Positions 5,860 through 8,985 of a stretch of 8,985 nucleotides of DNA are shown in pieces. Under the pieces are notes generated by a model. It had not been told where the DNA came from, searched no databases, and saw nothing but the letters and a program-made list of their open reading frames with translations. Origin of the DNA: Clostridia bacterium (GTDB lineage Bacteria > Bacillota > Clostridia > Christensenellales > UBA1242); the NCBI GenBank assembly GCA_017408305.1, contig JAFQUU010000039.1, forward strand, positions 1-8,985, read 5' to 3'. A program made the translations under genes and the position numbers. Position 1 is the stretch's first letter. Every line of letters starts with the position of its first letter.

Positions 5860-6016
5860 GTCGGCCGGCCGACTGGCATTAAGCAAGAAGCCTTGCACTT
5901 TCCAAAGCCGGCGGGGCTTCCCGCTCGGGCCAAACGAAACCTCCAAGCATAAACTTGGAGATTTGCCCGAACTTTTATCGTTGTTTTTATACAACGGGTC
6001 TTTGAGCTCGTTTTTT
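5860..6016 (+). ncRNA. GC-rich, hairpin-dense island after the tRNAs; candidate structured RNA
   Basis: No believable gene lies between tRNA-Leu and the next promoter at 6125. Bases 5861-5970 contain 64 G or C of 110 (58%), far above the AT-rich neighbourhood. In order they hold a 14-bp palindrome GTCGGCCGGCCGAC (5860-5873), a stem GCAAG/CTTGC (5883-5896), a stem GCGGG-GCTT-CCCGC (5911-5924), and a two-part hairpin in which TCGGGC (5925-5930) pairs with GCCCGA (5965-5970) outside CTCCAAG/CTTGGAG (5941-5960). CGTTGT/ACAACG (5979-5996) and a terminator (5993-6016) follow. No internal promoter is visible, so expression would depend on read-through from the tRNA operon. It matches no RNA family I recognise. 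The alternative is a repeat or remnant element. Confidence 0.4.
5993..6016 (+). terminator. Second terminator, near-copy of the tRNA-operon terminator
   Basis: AACGGGT (5993-5999) pairs with GCTCGTT (6006-6012) through two G-T wobbles, followed by T residues to 6016. Its ACGGGTC-N5-GCTCGTTTTTT layout is identical to 5836-5858 outside the five loop bases. Confidence 0.65.
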
Positions 6017-6124
6017 CTTTGCCTTTCATCTGTTTCCTTCTATAAAGAATTTTTAATAAGAATAAGAAAGAAAAAAGAAAAATAATATCTTTATCGACAA
6101 TTTTTTTGCATTTTGGGTATTTGG
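6017..6124. other. AT-rich spacer with no recognisable feature
   Basis: Between the second terminator and the promoter of the ThyX-like gene there is a T-rich and then purine-rich stretch. I see no ORF, stem or repeat in it that deserves a call. Confidence 0.6.
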
Positions 6125-6153
6125 TTGACAAAAAAGGAATATTTACTTATAGT
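6125..6153 (+). promoter_or_regulatory. Promoter of the thyX-like/folD operon
   Basis: A consensus TTGACA (6125-6130), a 17-base spacer and TATAGT (6148-6153). Transcription should begin at about 6160, which rules out the in-frame ATG at 6113 and supports the ATG at 6173. Confidence 0.8.
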
Positions 6154-6172
6154 GAAACAAAGCGAGGTAAAA

Positions 6173-6790
6173 ATGAAAGTAGAAAACATAAAAGTAAATG
6201 ACTTATTTGAAAGCATCGTTGCTAGCAAATACCCTATGGCTGTTGACACTAAAAAATGTACAACAGAAATCACAAAAACAGTTGAAGCGCTTGCACAAAG
6301 TGCCAAAGGCGAAGGCCATGACCAATTTTTAACAGGAATTAGAATTTCTTTTGACCTTACATGTTCAAACAAAATGTGGGTTGAAATTGAAAGATATAGA
6401 TTTGTTGAATTTGTTTCAAGCCAAAGCACTATGCACCGCATTGCAAGGTTTGATATAAAATCTCAGTGCAATAAATATGTTGACCCAGTTATTGTTAAAC
6501 GTGTTGAAGAACTTAAAGAAGAATATCTTGCTGTTGAAAAAAATGAAAAATCAACACCACAAGAAAAAGCTGAAGCATATTTAAAACTTCTTTACAACGT
6601 GCCAAGTGGGTTTGAACTTACTGCACGCCTAACCACAAACTATCGTGCCCTTAAAACTGTATATGCACAACGCAAAAACCACCGTTTGCCAGAATGGCGC
6701 GCGTTTTGCAGGCTGATTGAAGAATTGCCTTACGCAAGGCAACTTATTGTCCCAAAAGATAAACAAAAAGAAATGGGGGCAGAAAAATAA
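6173..6790 (+). CDS. ThyX-like (FAD-dependent thymidylate synthase fold) protein, divergent
   Basis: A 205-residue soluble protein. The start is the ATG at 6173, because GAGG (6164-6167) precedes it and the operon promoter lies downstream of the alternative ATG at 6113. Residues 49-88 line up with the ThyX core: GHDQFLTGIRISFDL sits where ThyX has GHxSxxEH and an FxF strand, then ERYRF and VSSQST sit where ThyX has RHRxxS and the following NExSxRY. The C-terminal TTNYRALKTVYAQRKNHRLPEWRAF (155-178 region) fits the ThyX helix with its conserved N, R and AQ/EIR pattern. True ThyX converts dUMP to dTMP with methylene-tetrahydrofolate, NADPH and FAD. Here RHR is RYR (74-76) and the motif serine is displaced, so catalysis is uncertain; it could be a variant enzyme or a phage-type relative. 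The neighbouring folD supports a folate role. Confidence 0.5.
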   Translation: MKVENIKVNDLFESIVASKYPMAVDTKKCTTEITKTVEALAQSAKGEGHDQFLTGIRISFDLTCSNKMWVEIERYRFVEFVSSQSTMHRIARFDIKSQCNKYVDPVIVKRVEELKEEYLAVEKNEKSTPQEKAEAYLKLLYNVPSGFELTARLTTNYRALKTVYAQRKNHRLPEWRAFCRLIEELPYARQLIVPKDKQKEMGAEK

Positions 6791-6791
6791 A

Positions 6792-7622
6792 ATGATACTC
6801 TATGGAAAACCTGTTGCTGATGCACTTTTAGATAATGCCGCAAGTAAAATTGATAATCTTGCAGGAAAAACACCAAAGCTTGTAATCATAACCAATCCTA
6901 ATGACCCTGCAAGCCAAGTTTATGCCAAAAACAAAATCAAGGCTTGTGTTTTGTGCGGAATTAATGTTGAAACAATTGCAATGCCAGAAAACTCAACCAC
7001 CCAACAGTACTTAAACCTTCTGGCGAAGCTTAACCAAGATAAAAAAGTAACTGGCATTATTGTTCAATTGCCAATTCATAAAACAGCTGATGAAAAAATA
7101 GTTTCATCAGCCATAAACAAAGAAAAAGATGTCGATGGATTTTTGAAAGACTCTTATTTTCCACCTTGCACCCCTGCAGGAATTATTCATATGCTTGATT
7201 TTTACAAGGGCAAGGGCTTCCTTGCAGGTAAAAACGCTGTTGTGATTGGCAGAAGCGAAATTGTTGGACGTCCAATGGCTAAGCTTTTGTTAGATCGAGA
7301 TGCAACGGTGACAATCTGTCACTCTAAAACAGAAAACCTTAAAGATTTTACAAAACACGCTGATGTCATTATTTCGGCTGTCGGCAAACCAAACTTCTTA
7401 ACAAGTGATATGGTTAAGCCAAATGCCTGCGTGATTGACGTTGGCATAAACAGAGTTAACGGCAAGCTGGTTGGAGACTGCGATTTTGAAAACCTAAAAG
7501 ATTTATGCGACATCACACCTGTTCCTGGTGGCGTTGGCCCAATGACAGTCGCAACACTAGTACATAGACTACCAATTCTTTATCAAAAACAACTTCAAAA
7601 AGAAGCTGAACATGAAAAATAA
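6792..7622 (+). CDS. folD: Bifunctional methylene-THF dehydrogenase / methenyl-THF cyclohydrolase
   Basis: FolD interconverts 5,10-methylene-, 5,10-methenyl- and 10-formyl-tetrahydrofolate in the cytosol, feeding thymidylate, purine and formyl-Met synthesis. At 276 residues it is close to the usual length. Expected motifs occur in order: SQVYAKNKIKA with Tyr44 and catalytic Lys48, VQLPIHK with Gln92, KDVDGF with Asp115, PPCTPAG (124-130), the dinucleotide-binding GRSEIVGRP (153-161), ATVTICHSKT, ADVIISAVGKP, VIDVGINR, and the signature TPVPGGVGPMT (242-252). All key residues are intact. An in-frame ATG at 6717 lies inside the upstream gene; the family N-terminus and the intact upstream ORF place the start at 6792, 1 base after the ThyX-like stop, so translation is probably coupled. 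A G-rich stretch (6775-6779) is the only ribosome-site candidate, at a long spacing. Confidence 0.97.
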   Translation: MILYGKPVADALLDNAASKIDNLAGKTPKLVIITNPNDPASQVYAKNKIKACVLCGINVETIAMPENSTTQQYLNLLAKLNQDKKVTGIIVQLPIHKTADEKIVSSAINKEKDVDGFLKDSYFPPCTPAGIIHMLDFYKGKGFLAGKNAVVIGRSEIVGRPMAKLLLDRDATVTICHSKTENLKDFTKHADVIISAVGKPNFLTSDMVKPNACVIDVGINRVNGKLVGDCDFENLKDLCDITPVPGGVGPMTVATLVHRLPILYQKQLQKEAEHEK

Positions 7623-7646
7623 AAAACCACCGCTATGGTGGTTTTT
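7622..7646. terminator. Bidirectional terminator between folD and the ferritin-like gene
   Basis: AAAAACCACC (7622-7631) and GGTGGTTTTT (7637-7646) form a perfect 10-bp stem with a 5-base loop. T tracts follow on the plus strand, and A residues upstream give a T tract on the minus strand, so it can end both convergent genes, whose stop codons lie at 7620-7622 and 7648-7650. Confidence 0.9.
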
Positions 7647-7647
7647 A

Positions 7648-8895
7648 TTATTCTTTGGTTCTTGCAAGGGTTGTATTATCACATTTACGAGATTTAAGTT
7701 CTTGCACTGGGTGGGCTGACTCTTGGAAACGATAATCCTCACCAAAAGTGTCAATAGCTTTTTCAATAACCATATGGCTTGGCACAGTTTCTTCATCATC
7801 ACCAATAAAGACTTCTTGGAACTTAAAGAACACATCATCATCTTTAAGGCAATCAACTTCTTTATAATCTTTATTTTTGCTTGTAAGTGTTACCGTGCGT
7901 TCAAGCACTTCCCTAATATATTCTTTATGACTGCCGATTTTTAACAGTTCTGGGAACTCACCATCATCAATAACATCTTGATAACTCTTCTTCTCAAACT
8001 TTTCCAAAAGTTCAATGGCTGTTTTAAGGTGTGCACATTCCATCTCAAAATGTTCAAGCCACATTGCCTTAATTTCTGGATGAGTTTCATCTTCATAGGC
8101 ACTGTAATACAAATAGCATTCTGCATATTCATGCATAACCCACTGTTCAAGCCAAGTCATATTTGGGTCTTTAAGGCTTTCATATTGCGTTACATGTTCT
8201 TCTTCAACAAGGGCAATTTCGCTGTAAAGTTTTCTGCCAAGGTCATTTTTATACCACTGGGCTATGTTCATATAATAGTTCATGGTTTGCTGTTCAGCGG
8301 CTGTGATTGTGCAAGCAACAAGTTTGGAATAAAGTTTTGCTTTTTTTGCGTTCATATTTGGTTTTAGGTTTTGAACTGGGCAACGATGCTCTGCAATGGT
8401 TGGGCGACCAGGCATAATTTCTGTATAGCCACCAACCAAACCTTCTGCCTCAATTTTTTTGTCCATAAGAAGAAGATTTGAAAATCTGTAAAGATGGTCA
8501 AAGTCTTCAAGAAGCGCAAAATTTAGAGCTTCCCTATTTGTCTTGTCAGTTTCGTTTATGGCAAGCGATGCAGTAAGGTCTACGGCCAGTTGCTCATAAG
8601 CAATTGTGGTTTCCAAAATGCTTTCGTCAATTGGTTTTAGACATGAAATGCGTTTTTGCTGTTGTTGCTCTTGGGCACGGACAATTGCAAGTTTTTCTAG
8701 AATTTCTGGTTCATCGCAATGCCTTGCAAACTGATGCATAAACCAAACAGACTCAAACTCTGTTCCGTTCATAAGAATAACTCTTGTTTTTGTATACGGG
8801 TCTGTTGTGGTTTTGTCGTACGCTTTTGGATAAAGATTTTTAAGTGCAAAAAAATACTTTTTTAAATCTTTTGTTTCTCTGTTTATTGGATTCAT
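7648..8895 (-). CDS. Ferritin-like superfamily protein with three E/ExxH-type helix pairs
   Basis: A 415-residue soluble, largely helical protein. Metal-ligand patterns typical of ferritin-like di-iron proteins repeat: E101 (AYEQLAVDL) with DFDH at 131-134, E201 (AAEQQTMNYY) with EEEH at 231-234, and E256/E259 (HEYAEC) with ECAH at 286-289. The first two pairs would complete one classical four-helix di-iron site. The third pair is an extra half-bundle, perhaps matched by the helices at about 45-80. The C-terminal 110 residues are acidic and unrecognised. No signal peptide or rubredoxin-type Cys pairs are visible. Possible roles are oxidative-stress defence, iron handling or a di-iron oxidase; the sequence does not choose among them. 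The start is the ATG at 8895, with AGAGGTGA just upstream. It is monocistronic as far as visible and convergent with folD. Confidence 0.65.
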   Translation of the reverse strand: MNPINRETKDLKKYFFALKNLYPKAYDKTTTDPYTKTRVILMNGTEFESVWFMHQFARHCDEPEILEKLAIVRAQEQQQQKRISCLKPIDESILETTIAYEQLAVDLTASLAINETDKTNREALNFALLEDFDHLYRFSNLLLMDKKIEAEGLVGGYTEIMPGRPTIAEHRCPVQNLKPNMNAKKAKLYSKLVACTITAAEQQTMNYYMNIAQWYKNDLGRKLYSEIALVEEEHVTQYESLKDPNMTWLEQWVMHEYAECYLYYSAYEDETHPEIKAMWLEHFEMECAHLKTAIELLEKFEKKSYQDVIDDGEFPELLKIGSHKEYIREVLERTVTLTSKNKDYKEVDCLKDDDVFFKFQEVFIGDDEETVPSHMVIEKAIDTFGEDYRFQESAHPVQELKSRKCDNTTLARTKE

Positions 8896-8898
8896 AAT

Positions 8899-8906
8899 TC
8901 ACCTCT
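8899..8906 (-). promoter_or_regulatory. Ribosome binding site of the ferritin-like gene
   Basis: AGAGGTGA on the minus strand ends 3 bases before the ATG and fixes the start. Confidence 0.8.
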
Positions 8907-8985
8907 ATTTTATTTTTAACAATATTAAAAAAATTTAATCAAAAATATTTTTTTAAATTAAATAATTAAAAAAAATAATTAAATT
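8907..8985 (-). promoter_or_regulatory. Nearly pure A/T upstream region of the ferritin-like gene
   Basis: Only two C (8920, 8940) and no G interrupt A and T over these 79 bases, with runs of A and T repeated at about helical spacing near the right edge. TTGATT (8942-8937, minus strand) could be a -35 with a weak TTAAAA -10 (8919-8914). An UP-element-like or bent-DNA promoter region is plausible; the exact promoter is uncertain. Confidence 0.4.

Noticed and set aside
5458..5994. Minus-strand ORFs across the tRNA genes (5458-5736, 5568-5792, 5773-5994)
   Set aside because: They are antisense to two complete tRNAs and carry the familiar false peptides produced by tRNA complements (PGFEPG, WGDLNPH types).
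5841..6131. Minus-strand 96-codon ORF through the GC-rich island
   Set aside because: No ribosome site or family resemblance, and it crosses hairpins and a terminator. The composition is better explained by structured RNA or a repeat.
6113..6172. Upstream ATG as the start of the ThyX-like gene
   Set aside because: A consensus promoter (6125-6153) lies downstream of it, so the mRNA would not contain it. GAGG supports 6173.
6717..6791. N-terminal extension of FolD from the ATG at 6717
   Set aside because: It overlaps the ThyX-like coding region in another frame, and the FolD family begins at about 6792.
1..8985. CRISPR arrays, insertion sequences, integrases or known defence genes
   Set aside because: No regularly spaced repeats, transposase or nuclease motifs were found on either strand.

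Overview
The window looks like chromosomal DNA from a low-GC Gram-positive bacterium of the Bacillota, most likely a Clostridia-type lineage. The signs are AT-rich DNA, strong purine-rich Shine-Dalgarno sites, sigma-A-like promoters, a YtxC-like sporulation-family protein, a lipoprotein with an InlB-type repeat, a secreted DUF6273-like protein, and tRNA genes with encoded CCA. Species cannot be fixed from this sequence. TGG is used for Trp and TGA ends a gene, so the standard bacterial code fits.

Layout from left to right: (1) The 3' part of an unrecognised soluble protein (+, 2-1222), entering from beyond the left edge and ending at a good terminator. (2) A minus-strand left-handed beta-helix (hexapeptide repeat) protein (1375-2238) and a small XRE-type repressor (2297-2545). 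(3) A divergent regulatory region (2546-2693) with two copies of TTACG-N6-CGTAR, then a secreted DUF6273-like protein (+, 2694-3743). (4) A short intergenic region with a near-consensus promoter wrapped in three copies of TTTGCCCGTAAA, leading only to a three-codon ORF and a hairpin. (5) A minus-strand YtxC-like protein (3851-4588), divergent from a lipoprotein (+, 4702-5562). (6) A tRNA-Cys/tRNA-Leu operon (5661-5826) with its own promoter and terminator, followed by a GC-rich, hairpin-dense, gene-free stretch (5860-6016) ending in a second copy of that terminator. (7) A two-gene operon of a divergent ThyX-like protein (6173-6790) and folD (6792-7622). (8) A convergent minus-strand ferritin-like protein (7648-8895) that shares a bidirectional terminator with folD, and then a nearly pure A/T tail.

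The clearest functional link is the one-carbon operon: FolD makes and interconverts 5,10-methylene-tetrahydrofolate, the carbon donor for a ThyX-type thymidylate synthase, and the two genes are 1 bp apart. The XRE regulator and the secreted protein are plausibly linked by the shared operator region. I see no phage, transposon, CRISPR or recognised defence system. The most interesting unexplained items are the structured island behind the tRNAs, the repeat-wrapped promoter at 3771-3857, and the three E/ExxH-like pairs in the ferritin-like protein.
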